NCBI RefSeq assembly: GCF_006874465.1
Contig: NZ_VIRL01000003.1
Location: 372,001 to 436,000, forward strand
Source: Microbispora bryophytorum
Lineage (GTDB): Bacteria; Actinomycetota; Actinomycetes; Streptosporangiales; Streptosporangiaceae
Reading direction: 5' to 3'
Length of the DNA stretch: 64,000 nucleotides
Shown here: piece by piece, positions 20,462 to 28,093 of the stretch
Layout of the letters: every line of letters starts with the position of its first letter
Numbering within the stretch: the stretch's first letter is position 1
Notes under the pieces: generated by a model
Databases searched by the model: none
The model's input: only the letters and a program-made list of their open reading frames with translations
Told to the model about the DNA's origin: nothing
Made by a program: the position numbers and the translations under genes

Positions 20462-21496
20462 ATGACGACCAGGATGCGCGGTGAGATCGCCGAGCAGCCC
20501 GCGGCGATTCAGGCGACGCTGGACGCCCTCCTTCCGAGGACCGGCGACGTCGAGGCGGTCGCGCGGGGCACCCGCCACCTGCTGTTCGTCGCCCGCGGGA
20601 CCTCGGACAACGCGGCGGTCTACGGCCGCTACCTGATCGAGGCGCGGGCGGGCCGGATGGCCGCGATGGGCGCCCCCTCCGTCGCCACCACCTACCGCCG
20701 CAGGCTCGACCTCGACGGGGTGCTGGCTGTGGGCCTGTCCCAGTCCGGCCGTACGGAGGAGATCGTCGAGACCCTCCAGTGGGCGAAGGACTGCGGCGCG
20801 AAGACCGTCGCGATCACCAACGGCGGCGAGGAGTCGCCGCTGGCCCAGGCCGCCGACCTCGCGCTGTGCACGCTCGCCGGCGAGGAGAAGGCCGTCCCGG
20901 CCACGAAGACCTACACGACCCAGCTCGCCGCGCTGGCCGTGCTCGCGATCGGCCTCGGCGCCGACGTGGACCCCGATGACCTGCGCCGGGTGCCGGACGC
21001 GGTCGAGAAGCTGATATCCGACCCCGGCGACCTGGACGCCGTGGTCGAGGGCCTGGCCGACAAGCCCGGTGTCGTCGTCTCCGGCCGCGGCCTGGCGTTC
21101 TCGACCGCGCTGGAGCTGGCGCTCAAGCTCAAGGAGGCGTGCTACCTGCACGCCATGGGCCTGTCGTACGCCGACCTGCTGCACGGCCCGATCGCGGTCG
21201 TGGACGCCGAGACCCCGGCGATCCTGGTGGCGGCGGGGCAGGGCCCGACGCTGGCGGGCACGGTCGCGCTGGCCGAGCGGGTCACCGGCGCGGGGGCCGC
21301 CGCCTTCGGCGTCGGGGGCGGCGGGCGGCTCGCCGCCGCCTCGACCGCCGCCCTGAACGGTCCGGACCTGCCCGAGTGGGTGGCTCCGCTGGGACTCATC
21401 GTCCCCGGGCAGTTGCTCACCGAGGCGCTCGCGCGCAGGCTCGGTATCGACCCCGATTCCCCCCGCGGTCTGAAGAAGGTCACGCAGACCGACTGA
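20462..21496 (+). CDS. SIS-domain aminosugar-phosphate protein (GlmS isomerase-domain-like)
   Basis: 344 residues: two SIS domains (about 30-170 and 190-335) with LFVARGTSDNAAVYGRYL and VGLSQSGRTEEIVETL as phosphosugar-binding segments and ELALKLKEACYLHAMGLSYADLLHGP in the second. It lacks the GlmS glutaminase domain, so it cannot use glutamine. Relatives next to DasR targets in Streptomyces (the SCO4393/NagS type) act on GlcNAc-6-phosphate; deaminase-type isomerisation of GlcN-6-P is the other option. First gene of the SIS-EIIB-EIIA-HAD-HPr-EI run. Confidence 0.85.
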   Translation: MTTRMRGEIAEQPAAIQATLDALLPRTGDVEAVARGTRHLLFVARGTSDNAAVYGRYLIEARAGRMAAMGAPSVATTYRRRLDLDGVLAVGLSQSGRTEEIVETLQWAKDCGAKTVAITNGGEESPLAQAADLALCTLAGEEKAVPATKTYTTQLAALAVLAIGLGADVDPDDLRRVPDAVEKLISDPGDLDAVVEGLADKPGVVVSGRGLAFSTALELALKLKEACYLHAMGLSYADLLHGPIAVVDAETPAILVAAGQGPTLAGTVALAERVTGAGAAAFGVGGGGRLAAASTAALNGPDLPEWVAPLGLIVPGQLLTEALARRLGIDPDSPRGLKKVTQTD

Positions 21497-21528
21497 CGAC
21501 AGACCGGCCGAACAACAGGAGGACCCTC

Positions 21529-21765
21529 ATGGCTGCAGACGCCGAGGCGATCATCGCCGGGCTCGGTGGCGCCGACAACATCGTCGAAGTGGAGCCGTGC
21601 ATCACGCGGCTGCGCACCGAGGTGCACGACGCCTCGAAGGTGAACCAGGCCGCGCTCAAGGCGGCCGGCGCCCACGGAGTGATGGCGGCGGGCAACGTCG
21701 TCCAGGTCGTGGTGGGCCCCGAGGCCGACACCATCGCCAGCGACATCGAGGACATCATCGGCTGA
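21529..21765 (+). CDS. PTS EIIB component, GlcNAc type
   Basis: 78 residues from ATG at 21529 behind a strong AGGAGG. The phospho-accepting cysteine is Cys24 in VEPCITRLRTEV, the glucose-family EIIB motif. It passes phosphate from EIIA to the sugar bound by EIIC. A free-standing EIIB of this size matches NagF of streptomycetes. It is 32 bases after the SIS gene. Confidence 0.93.
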   Translation: MAADAEAIIAGLGGADNIVEVEPCITRLRTEVHDASKVNQAALKAAGAHGVMAAGNVVQVVVGPEADTIASDIEDIIG

Positions 21766-21846
21766 ACCCGGGAGATCGTCGCGGGTCCGCTGGTTGTGGG
21801 CGGACCTGTGGCGACGCCTGCCCGGATTCCAGAGAAGGGCTCTTCA

Positions 21847-22293
21847 TTGACGACTGTTCTCGCCCCGGTCGCGGGGGCGGCCATCGGCCTGGCCGCCGTG
21901 CCGGACCCGGTGTTCTCGCAGGCGATGGTCGGCCCGGGAACCGCGATCGACCCCCTCCGGCAGCCCGTCGAGGCCCTGGCCCCGATCAGCGGCACGATCG
22001 TGAAGCTGCACCCGCACGCGTACGTCGTGGTGGGGGACGACGGCAGGGGTGTGCTGGTGCATCTCGGCATCGACACCGTGCAACTCAAGGGCGAGGGCTT
22101 CCGTCTGCTCGCGTCGGAGGGGGATCGCGTCGGCGTCGGGCAGCCCGTCGTGGCCTGGGACCCCGCGGCGGTCGAGGCCGGTGGGCGCTCGCCGGTCTGC
22201 CCGGTGGTGGCGCTCGACGCGGTGGCGGGCTCGGTCGGCGAGGTCGCCGAGGGCCGGGTGAACGCGGGTGACCCGCTCTTCGAGTGGTCGTGA
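21847..22293 (+). CDS. crr: PTS EIIA component, glucose/GlcNAc family
   Basis: 148 residues from a TTG at 21847, chosen because AGAAGGG lies upstream and the product then starts like other EIIA-Glc proteins (TTVLAPVAGAAIGLAAVPDPVF). The active-site pair is His57 (in KLHPHAYVV) and phospho-His72 (in LVHLGIDTV). It accepts phosphate from HPr and hands it to EIIB; in many bacteria EIIA-Glc also regulates. A GTG at 21796 would add 17 residues without family similarity. Confidence 0.9.
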   Translation: MTTVLAPVAGAAIGLAAVPDPVFSQAMVGPGTAIDPLRQPVEALAPISGTIVKLHPHAYVVVGDDGRGVLVHLGIDTVQLKGEGFRLLASEGDRVGVGQPVVAWDPAAVEAGGRSPVCPVVALDAVAGSVGEVAEGRVNAGDPLFEWS

Positions 22294-22300
22294 TGCTCAG

Positions 22301-22939
22301 GTGATGGCGGCCGCGCTCTTCGATCTCGACGGCACCCTGGTCAACACCGAGCTCCGCAGCCGCGCCCTGTGGCGGATGTTCTTGGACGACCGCGGCATCA
22401 CCTGCGACGAGACGCTGTTGCGGCGCGTCATGGGCCGCCGCGGGGTGGACGTCGTCCCCGAGGTGCTGCCCGGCATGGATCCCGAGGTCGCGATGGAGGA
22501 GATCCGCTCCTACTACGACCATCCGGACCTGCCCGACATCGTGCCGGTCCCGGGGGCGGCGGAGCTGGTGTCCCGGGTCGCGGCGCACGGGGCTCCGCTG
22601 GCCCTGGTCACCTCCGCCCAGCGGTGGTGGGCGGTGGAGCGGCTCACCGAGATCGGCGTCCTGGAGGTGGTGCGAACCATCGTCTCCGCCGAGGACGTGA
22701 CCGTGGGGAAGCCGGATCCGTCCGGCTACCTCATGGCGGCCGGCCTGCTCGACGTGGATCCGGCCACGTGTGTGGTGTTCGAGGACTCGCTCGCCGGGAT
22801 AGCGGCGGCACGCGCCGCGGGTATGGCCTGCGTCGCGGTGGCCACCACCCATCATCCGGATGAACTGTCACACGCAGATCTGGTAATACCCGATATGTCG
22901 GGTATTGACTGGCCTTTGACCGAACTACCGGCGGTCTAG
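22301..22939 (+). CDS. HAD-family hydrolase (beta-phosphoglucomutase/phosphatase-like)
   Basis: 212 residues from GTG 22301 (ATG 22304 also possible), eight bases after the EIIA stop. Motif I is FDLDGTLVNTE with the nucleophile Asp, motif II TSAQ, motif III Lys in VGKPDPSGY and motif IV FEDSLAGIAAA, as in HAD-IA sugar-phosphate phosphatases and beta-phosphoglucomutases. Inside the PTS operon it may act on a sugar phosphate; no closer substrate can be read. Its stop codon TAG lies inside a dre-type palindrome. Confidence 0.88.
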   Translation: MMAAALFDLDGTLVNTELRSRALWRMFLDDRGITCDETLLRRVMGRRGVDVVPEVLPGMDPEVAMEEIRSYYDHPDLPDIVPVPGAAELVSRVAAHGAPLALVTSAQRWWAVERLTEIGVLEVVRTIVSAEDVTVGKPDPSGYLMAAGLLDVDPATCVVFEDSLAGIAAARAAGMACVAVATTHHPDELSHADLVIPDMSGIDWPLTELPAV

Positions 22940-22945
22940 ACCACC
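22930..22945. promoter_or_regulatory. dre-type DasR site before ptsH
   Basis: GGCGGTCTAGACCACC carries the central palindrome GGTCTAGACC (22933-22942) and the flank ACCAC of the dre consensus, with one mismatch (C for T). It overlaps the HAD stop codon and ends 18 bases before the HPr start, so DasR could control ptsHI separately from the upstream genes. Confidence 0.8.
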
Positions 22946-22963
22946 GCTGCAGGAGGAGGAAAC

Positions 22964-23224
22964 GTGGCCCAGCGCACAGTCAGCGTCACGTCCGAGGTCG
23001 GGCTGCACGCCCGCCCGGCGGCGATGTTCGTGCAAACCGCGGTGAAGGCGCCCTATGACGTCACCGTCGCGAAGGCGGGCGGCTCGCCGGTGAGCGCGAA
23101 GAGCATCCTGTCGGTGCTGGCGCTCGACGTGCGGCAGGGGGAGTCGATCGTCATCAGCGCGGAGGGCGACGGCGCCGAAGAGCTGCTCGACGAGCTCGCC
23201 CAGATCGCCGCCGCGGCCTCCTGA
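22964..23224 (+). CDS. ptsH: PTS phosphocarrier HPr
   Basis: 86 residues from GTG with AGGAGGAGG upstream. Phospho-accepting His15 lies in GLHARPAAMF; the conserved serine region is SAKSILSVLALD. General PTS phosphocarrier taking phosphate from enzyme I and passing it to EIIA. The downstream enzyme I gene begins five bases after its stop. Confidence 0.96.
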   Translation: MAQRTVSVTSEVGLHARPAAMFVQTAVKAPYDVTVAKAGGSPVSAKSILSVLALDVRQGESIVISAEGDGAEELLDELAQIAAAAS

Positions 23225-23229
23225 CGCCA

Positions 23230-24993
23230 GTGGACGGACAGCGGAAGACGGCGATGACGCCGGGGGACGAGAACGGCGCGGGGTCGTCGGCAGGCACGGG
23301 GTCGCTGGCCGGCACCTCGCTAGCCGGCACGGGGGTCAGCCCCGGCGCCGGGTACGGCCCGGCCCATGTGCTCGCGGGGGAGATCCCCGAGCCCGACAAG
23401 GAGGCGCGCCACGACGGCGACGCCGCCGCCGAGCGGGCCCGCGCCGAGCGGGCGGTCGAGGAGGTGGCCGCCGACCTGGAGGCGCGGGGCGCCAGGGCGG
23501 GCGGCGAGGCCCAGGAGGTGCTCGGCGCGCAGGCGTTGATGGCCCGCGACCCGAGCCTCGCCGCGGAGGTCGGCGAGCTCATCGAGCGCGGCGTTGCCGC
23601 CCCGCGCGCCGTCTTCGACGCCTTTGGCAAGTATCGGGACCTGCTCGCGGCGGCCGGCGGCTACCTGGCCGAGCGCGTGACCGACCTCGACGACATCCGC
23701 GACCGGGTGATCGCCGTGCTCACCGGCCTGCCCATGCCCGGCGTGCCGGCCAGAGCCGACGAGCCGTTCGTGCTGGTCGCCAAGGACCTCGCCCCGGCCG
23801 ACACCGCGCTGCTGTCGAAGGACGTGGTCGCCGCGTTCGTCACCGAGCAGGGCGGGCCGACCAGCCACACGGCGATCCTCGCCCGCTCGATGGGCGTGCC
23901 CGCCGTCGTCGGCTGCGCCGGCGCGACGGCGATCGCCCCCGGCACGTCCGTGCTGGTCGACGGCGCGTCCGGGCAGGTGCTGCTCGCACCGGACCCGGCC
24001 CGCGTGGCCGCGGCCCGCGCCGCCGAGGAGGCGCGGCGGGCGGTGCTGTCGGCGGCCACCGGTCCCGGTGCGACCGCCGACGGGCACCCCGTCCCGCTGC
24101 TCGCCAACATCGGAGGCCCCCGCGATCTGGACAGCGCGCTGGCCAACGGCGCCGAGGGTGTCGGCCTCTACCGCACCGAGTTCCTCTTCCTCGACCGCGA
24201 GACCGCACCGTCGGCGAGCGAGCAGGAGGAGGCCTATCGGGCGGTGTTCGAGGCGTTCCCACAGGGCCGCGTGGTGGTGCGCACGCTCGACTCCGGCGCC
24301 GACAAGCCGCTGGCGTTCCTGCCGCCGCCGGAGGAGGAGCCGAACCCGGCGCTTGGGGAGCGCGGCCTGCGCATGTTCCGCAGGTATCCGGAGATCATGA
24401 CCGCCCAGCTCGGCGCGCTGGCCCGGGCCGCGGCGGGCGTCTCGGCCGAGGTCCAGGTCATGGCGCCGATGGTGGCCACCGTCGAGGAGGCCGAGTGGTT
24501 CGCCGACGCCTGCCGTACGGCGGGGCTCGACGGCGCGGGCGTCATGATCGAGGTGCCGTCGGCGGCGCTGAGGGCGGCGGACCTCATCCGGGTCGCCGGC
24601 TTCTTCTCGATCGGGACCAACGACCTCACGCAGTACGCGCTCGCGGCCGACCGCCAGGTCAGCGCCGTCGCCGGGCTGCAGGACCCGTGGCATCCGGCCG
24701 TGCTCGACCTGATCGCGACGGCGGCCTCGGCCGCCTCCGCCGCGGGCAAGGGCTGCGGGGTCTGCGGCGAGGCCGCGGCCGATCCGGTGCTCGCCTGCGT
24801 GCTCGTCGGCATGGGGATCACCTCGCTGTCCATGGGCGCGCCCGCACTGCCCTGGGTGCGCGCCGCCCTGTCGCGGCACACGCTCGCGCAGTGCCGCGAC
24901 GCCGCCGCCGCGGCGCGCTCGGTCACGTCGGCGCGGGCGGCCAAGGCCGCCGCATACGCCGAGCTGCCCGGCCTGGAGGCACTCGCGCTCTGA
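23230..24993 (+). CDS. ptsI: PTS enzyme I (phosphoenolpyruvate-protein phosphotransferase)
   Basis: 587 residues. The HPr-binding and phospho-His domain has active-site His213 in GGPTSHTAILAR; the C-terminal PEP-binding barrel has GVGLYRTEFLFLDR, IGTNDLTQYALAADR and the catalytic cysteine segment GCGVCGEAAADP. It starts the phosphorelay EI-HPr-EIIA-EIIB. Unusual is a 33-residue Gly/Ser/Ala/Thr-rich N-terminal extension (AGTGSLAGTSLAGTG repeats) before the normal enzyme I beginning GVSPGAGYGPA; no start codon exists inside that would remove it. Confidence 0.96.
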   Translation: MDGQRKTAMTPGDENGAGSSAGTGSLAGTSLAGTGVSPGAGYGPAHVLAGEIPEPDKEARHDGDAAAERARAERAVEEVAADLEARGARAGGEAQEVLGAQALMARDPSLAAEVGELIERGVAAPRAVFDAFGKYRDLLAAAGGYLAERVTDLDDIRDRVIAVLTGLPMPGVPARADEPFVLVAKDLAPADTALLSKDVVAAFVTEQGGPTSHTAILARSMGVPAVVGCAGATAIAPGTSVLVDGASGQVLLAPDPARVAAARAAEEARRAVLSAATGPGATADGHPVPLLANIGGPRDLDSALANGAEGVGLYRTEFLFLDRETAPSASEQEEAYRAVFEAFPQGRVVVRTLDSGADKPLAFLPPPEEEPNPALGERGLRMFRRYPEIMTAQLGALARAAAGVSAEVQVMAPMVATVEEAEWFADACRTAGLDGAGVMIEVPSAALRAADLIRVAGFFSIGTNDLTQYALAADRQVSAVAGLQDPWHPAVLDLIATAASAASAAGKGCGVCGEAAADPVLACVLVGMGITSLSMGAPALPWVRAALSRHTLAQCRDAAAAARSVTSARAAKAAAYAELPGLEALAL

Positions 24994-25059
24994 CCGCCGC
25001 AGCAGGTCGCGACCGGGTTCCGGGCCCGGTCACGGCCGGGCACGGATACGGTAAACAAC

Positions 25060-26376
25060 GTGCCACGAATCAGACACGGTATCGTCATGATCGCCGCCCT
25101 GCTCGCGACCGGATGCTCGTCCGGCATCGGCGCCGCGAGTTCGGCGCCCTCGCCGCGCGTGTCCGCCGTGTCTCCGGCGGCGTCCCCGCCGTCCCCGTCG
25201 CCGTCCTTGTCACCCTCGGCCCGCCCCTCGGGGAGCCTGGCCGAGCGGACGCTCGCGGCGATGAGCCTGCGGGACAAGGTGGCGCAGCTGTTCACCATCG
25301 TCGTGTGGGGACAGAAGGCCGGGGCGGCGAGCAAGGAGAACGAGGCGCGGTACGGCGTGGCGACGCCGGCGCAGGTGGTGGAGAAGTTCCGCCCCGGCGG
25401 GGTCATCCTGTTCGACTGGGCGGGCAACGTCTCCGGCGCGAGCCAGGTGGCCGCGCTCACCACCGGCCTACGCCAGGCGGCGGCCCGGTCCGGCGAGGCG
25501 CCGCTCCTGATCGGCGTGGATCAGGAGAACGGCCTCGTCTCCCGGCTCAAGTCTCTCGTCACCAAATTCCCCGGCGCGTCGGAGATCGGCGAGACCGGTA
25601 AGACGGCGAACGCGCGCGACGTCGCCAGGGCGACCGGTGAGGAGCTGCGCGACCTCGGCATCTCGCTCGACTTCGCGCCGGTCGCCGACGTCAACATCAA
25701 CCCGCGCAATCCCGTGATCGGGCCCCGCGCGTACGGCTCCGACCCGGGGAAGGTGGCCGCGATGGTCGGGGCGGCCGTCGACGGCTTCCACGCGGCGGAC
25801 GTGGCCTCCGTCGCCAAGCACTTCCCCGGCCACGGGGACACCTCGGTCGACAGCCACACGGGCCTGCCGGTCATCACGCACTCGAAGACGCAGTGGCGGA
25901 AGCTGGACGCGCCGCCGTTCCGCGCGGCGATCGCGCACGACGTGGACGCGATCATGTCGGCGCACGTGGTGATGCCGAAGCTCGACCCCTCGGGCGACCC
26001 CGCGACGCTGTCCCACCGCATCCTCACCGGCCTGCTCCGCGAGGAACTCGGCTTCGACGGCGTGATCAGCACCGACGCGCTCGACATGGCCGGGGTGCGG
26101 AAGAAGTACGGCGACGCCGAGGTCGCCGTGCGTGCCGTGCTCGCCGGGGCCGACATGCTCCTCATGCCGCCGAACCTGCCCAAGGCGTACGACGCCGTCC
26201 TCGGCGCGGTGAAGTCGGGCCGGATCTCCGAGCGCAGGATCGACGAGTCGGTGCTGCGGATCCTGCGGCTGAAGGACAAGCGCGGCGTCTTCGGCCCGAT
26301 CCGCACCGACCCCGGCGCGCTGAGGTCCGCCGCGCACCGCAAGGTCGCGGAGCGCGTCTTCGCCGCCGTCAGGTGA
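25060..26376 (+). CDS. Glycoside hydrolase family 3 lipoprotein, NagZ-like beta-N-acetylhexosaminidase
   Basis: 438 residues from GTG at 25060. Signal peptide ends at Cys19 (lipobox LATGC); a Ser/Pro-rich linker (25-58) follows, then a single GH3 barrel domain. The NagZ-type loop KHFPGHGDTSVDSH (253-266) supplies the unusual Asp-His acid/base dyad, and Asp339 in VISTDALDM is the nucleophile. Such enzymes release GlcNAc from peptidoglycan or chitin fragments. Next to the GlcNAc PTS it could feed the transporter from outside the cell. The 3' end overlaps the convergent gene by eight bases. Confidence 0.92.
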   Translation: MPRIRHGIVMIAALLATGCSSGIGAASSAPSPRVSAVSPAASPPSPSPSLSPSARPSGSLAERTLAAMSLRDKVAQLFTIVVWGQKAGAASKENEARYGVATPAQVVEKFRPGGVILFDWAGNVSGASQVAALTTGLRQAAARSGEAPLLIGVDQENGLVSRLKSLVTKFPGASEIGETGKTANARDVARATGEELRDLGISLDFAPVADVNINPRNPVIGPRAYGSDPGKVAAMVGAAVDGFHAADVASVAKHFPGHGDTSVDSHTGLPVITHSKTQWRKLDAPPFRAAIAHDVDAIMSAHVVMPKLDPSGDPATLSHRILTGLLREELGFDGVISTDALDMAGVRKKYGDAEVAVRAVLAGADMLLMPPNLPKAYDAVLGAVKSGRISERRIDESVLRILRLKDKRGVFGPIRTDPGALRSAAHRKVAERVFAAVR

Positions 26377-26653
26377 TGCCGGGCGCGTCTCCTTCGGACT
26401 CGTCCTGCTCTGCCTCCTCGACCTCTTCTGCCTCCTCGGCCTGGGTGTAGTCGAAGTACACCGTGATCGACGGCCAGTCGGACCCGTCGTCGGTGACCTC
26501 GTTGTGCATGATCAGGTCGTACACCTCGACCTGGCCCAGTTCCTCGATCGTGGTCGCGATCCGGCGGAGCAGCGCAGGCACGCTGTCCTGTCCGATCCCT
26601 TCCGGATTGTTCTGGGTGAAGTGGTACATCTGGCTCGAAATTGGCTTGGTCAT
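26369..26653 (-). CDS. Conserved small protein, unknown function
   Basis: 94 residues from ATG at 26653. The first 68 residues look like a small alpha/beta fold (YHFTQNNPEGIGQDSVPALL, IATTIEELGQVEVYDLIMHNEV, WPSITVYFDY); the remaining 26 are almost all acidic (EEAEEVEEAEQDESEGD). Similar YHFTQNNP proteins occur widely in actinobacteria without assigned function (recollection, not checked). It lies nine bases after a putative exported effector gene on the same strand, so an immunity role is conceivable but unsupported by its sequence. Confidence 0.7.
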   Translation of the reverse strand: MTKPISSQMYHFTQNNPEGIGQDSVPALLRRIATTIEELGQVEVYDLIMHNEVTDDGSDWPSITVYFDYTQAEEAEEVEEAEQDESEGDAPGIT

Positions 26654-26662
26654 GACAAGTCC

Positions 26663-27610
26663 CTACAGGAAACGCCTTTTCTTCTTGCCCTGGGTGTTCT
26701 GATTCTGCTGGCCCTGCTGCTGGGCCTGCTGCTGGCCCTGCTGCTGGTTCTCGTTGCCCTGGCCGGATTGGGTGCCGCGCTTTTGCGCGTTGCGTTCGCC
26801 GTCGAGCTTCTCGCCGGTCTTCACCTTCTGCTCGGCCGCTCTGGCGGCCTTCCTGTCGTACGGCTGACCGGCCTTCTTCGCGTCCAGCGCCGCCTGCTCC
26901 GCGGAGGACAGCTCGGGGCCGCTCTGCCGTGAATAGGGCTTGCGGCTCCTGCCCATGTCGAGCTTGAGGCCGCCGCGGGGCCCCGTCTCACCTGCCGTCC
27001 GCACCGGCGCGCCCCTCAGGGGAACGTGGGGGCCGCCCGCCCCCGCCAGGGACGGGCCGCCCCCGAAGGGGCCGCGGGTGTTCTTCAGGATGCGTTCCAG
27101 CGGTTCGGTGATGTGCCGCGTGACGGCCGGGGCCAGAACCCGGGCACCGCCCTCCTCGGCCTCCTTGAGGATCTTCCGCATGGCGTACCGGGTGGCGAGA
27201 AGCCCCGCCGTCGCCGAGGCCGCGGCGAGCGGGCCGCCCGCGACGAGGGTCGAGGCCAGCCTGGTCGCGCCCGCGATGGCCTGCGTGATGATGGCCACCT
27301 TCGTGGCGGTCACCGCGGTGGCGGTGCCTTCGAGCACCGCGGGCGCGTACGCGGCGGCCCGGACGGCCGTGCGGAGGTGTTCCGCGGTGCCGGCCGTGTT
27401 CCAGTTGGTGCGCATCGCGTCGGCGGACACGCCCTGGTACACGCCCGGCAGTCGCCTGACCTCGCCCTCCGCGCCGCTTCCCCCGGAGGCGGCGCCGGCC
27501 TGCACGACCTGCCACGGGCGGATCTCCGCGCGGATGTCGGCCTCGTCGATCTTCGGGAAGTTCACCAGGCTCGCGATCGGCTGCGCCCAGTCCGGCGGCA
27601 TCAGGCCCAT
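26663..27610 (-). CDS. Putative type VII-exported protein with variable C-terminus
   Basis: 315 residues from ATG at 27610. Residues 1-95 look like a WXG-related helical targeting region (RPWQVVQAG, GVYQGVSADAMRTNWNTAGTAEHLRTAV). Residues 96-160 are Ala-rich and hydrophobic, enough for one or two membrane helices. A Gly/Pro linker (178-220) leads to a charged domain (225-280; ELSSAEQAALDAKKAGQPYD, then EKLDGERNAQKR), and the end is a Gln-rich tail (288-307) followed by GKKKRRFL. The multi-part layout resembles WXG-linked polymorphic effectors, but the C-terminal domain was not recognised. Confidence 0.65.
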   Translation of the reverse strand: MGLMPPDWAQPIASLVNFPKIDEADIRAEIRPWQVVQAGAASGGSGAEGEVRRLPGVYQGVSADAMRTNWNTAGTAEHLRTAVRAAAYAPAVLEGTATAVTATKVAIITQAIAGATRLASTLVAGGPLAAASATAGLLATRYAMRKILKEAEEGGARVLAPAVTRHITEPLERILKNTRGPFGGGPSLAGAGGPHVPLRGAPVRTAGETGPRGGLKLDMGRSRKPYSRQSGPELSSAEQAALDAKKAGQPYDRKAARAAEQKVKTGEKLDGERNAQKRGTQSGQGNENQQQGQQQAQQQGQQNQNTQGKKKRRFL

Positions 27611-27663
27611 GCCACCTCCTCGCCTTCGGCTCGGAGCGGCATGCGCCAGGCACTGTGCTGACT

Positions 27664-27687
27664 GATTCGCTCGCTACGCTCGCTCAT
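27664..27687 (-). repeat. GCGAGCG-TA-GCGAGCG repeat element encoding MSERSER
   Basis: On the minus strand the segment starts ATGAGCGAGCGTAGCGAGCG, a 7-base direct repeat separated by TA. Its ATG overlaps the WXG gene stop (ATGA) and opens a 28-codon frame (MSERSERISQHSAW...) running to 27601, overlapping the next gene. The same MSERSER-type sequence is familiar from many streptosporangial annotations (recollection), which suggests an interspersed repeat rather than a gene. Confidence 0.4.
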
Positions 27688-28010
27688 GCAGGGCCCGTTT
27701 CGTCGTGCGCCCCCGCGATCCAGCGTCCCGCGTCGCCCTCGGCGTCCGAGACCCGCCGGCGCGCCACCGAGAGCGCGTCCCCCGTGCCGCCCACCGTCCC
27801 TCCGAGCTGCGCGTACGCCTCGACGGCGGTCAGCGCGGAGCGGTTGTAGGCGGCCACGAAGGCGCCGAACAGGCCGTCGTCGCCCCACGAGGAGGCGCCC
27901 GCCCGCCCGCGCAGATACTGCAGGGCGGTCACGAACTCGTCGCCGTGCTCCGCCAGGCGAGAGGAGGCCCTTTCCACTTCGCCGTGCTCGATGCCTAGTT
28001 CCCCGGACAT
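27684..28010 (-). CDS. WXG100-like protein
   Basis: 108 residues from ATG at 28010 (a GTG at 28019 adds three residues; no clear ribosome-binding site precedes either). Two helices flank SSWGDDGLFGAFVAAY, a W-G-D variant of the WXG turn, and the second helix carries AYAQLGGTVGGTGDALSVARRRV. Such proteins form four-helix dimers used in type VII secretion. It is the first gene of a minus-strand set with the putative effector and diverges from the tandem-YbaB gene. Confidence 0.75.
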   Translation of the reverse strand: MSGELGIEHGEVERASSRLAEHGDEFVTALQYLRGRAGASSWGDDGLFGAFVAAYNRSALTAVEAYAQLGGTVGGTGDALSVARRRVSDAEGDAGRWIAGAHDETGPA

Positions 28011-28093
28011 GCGCGGCACGTTAGCATGACCGGCGAATTATGGACGGGTGAATTGCACAGTAAAAGCCTTTTGTCCTTTTTGTGGAGGAATAC

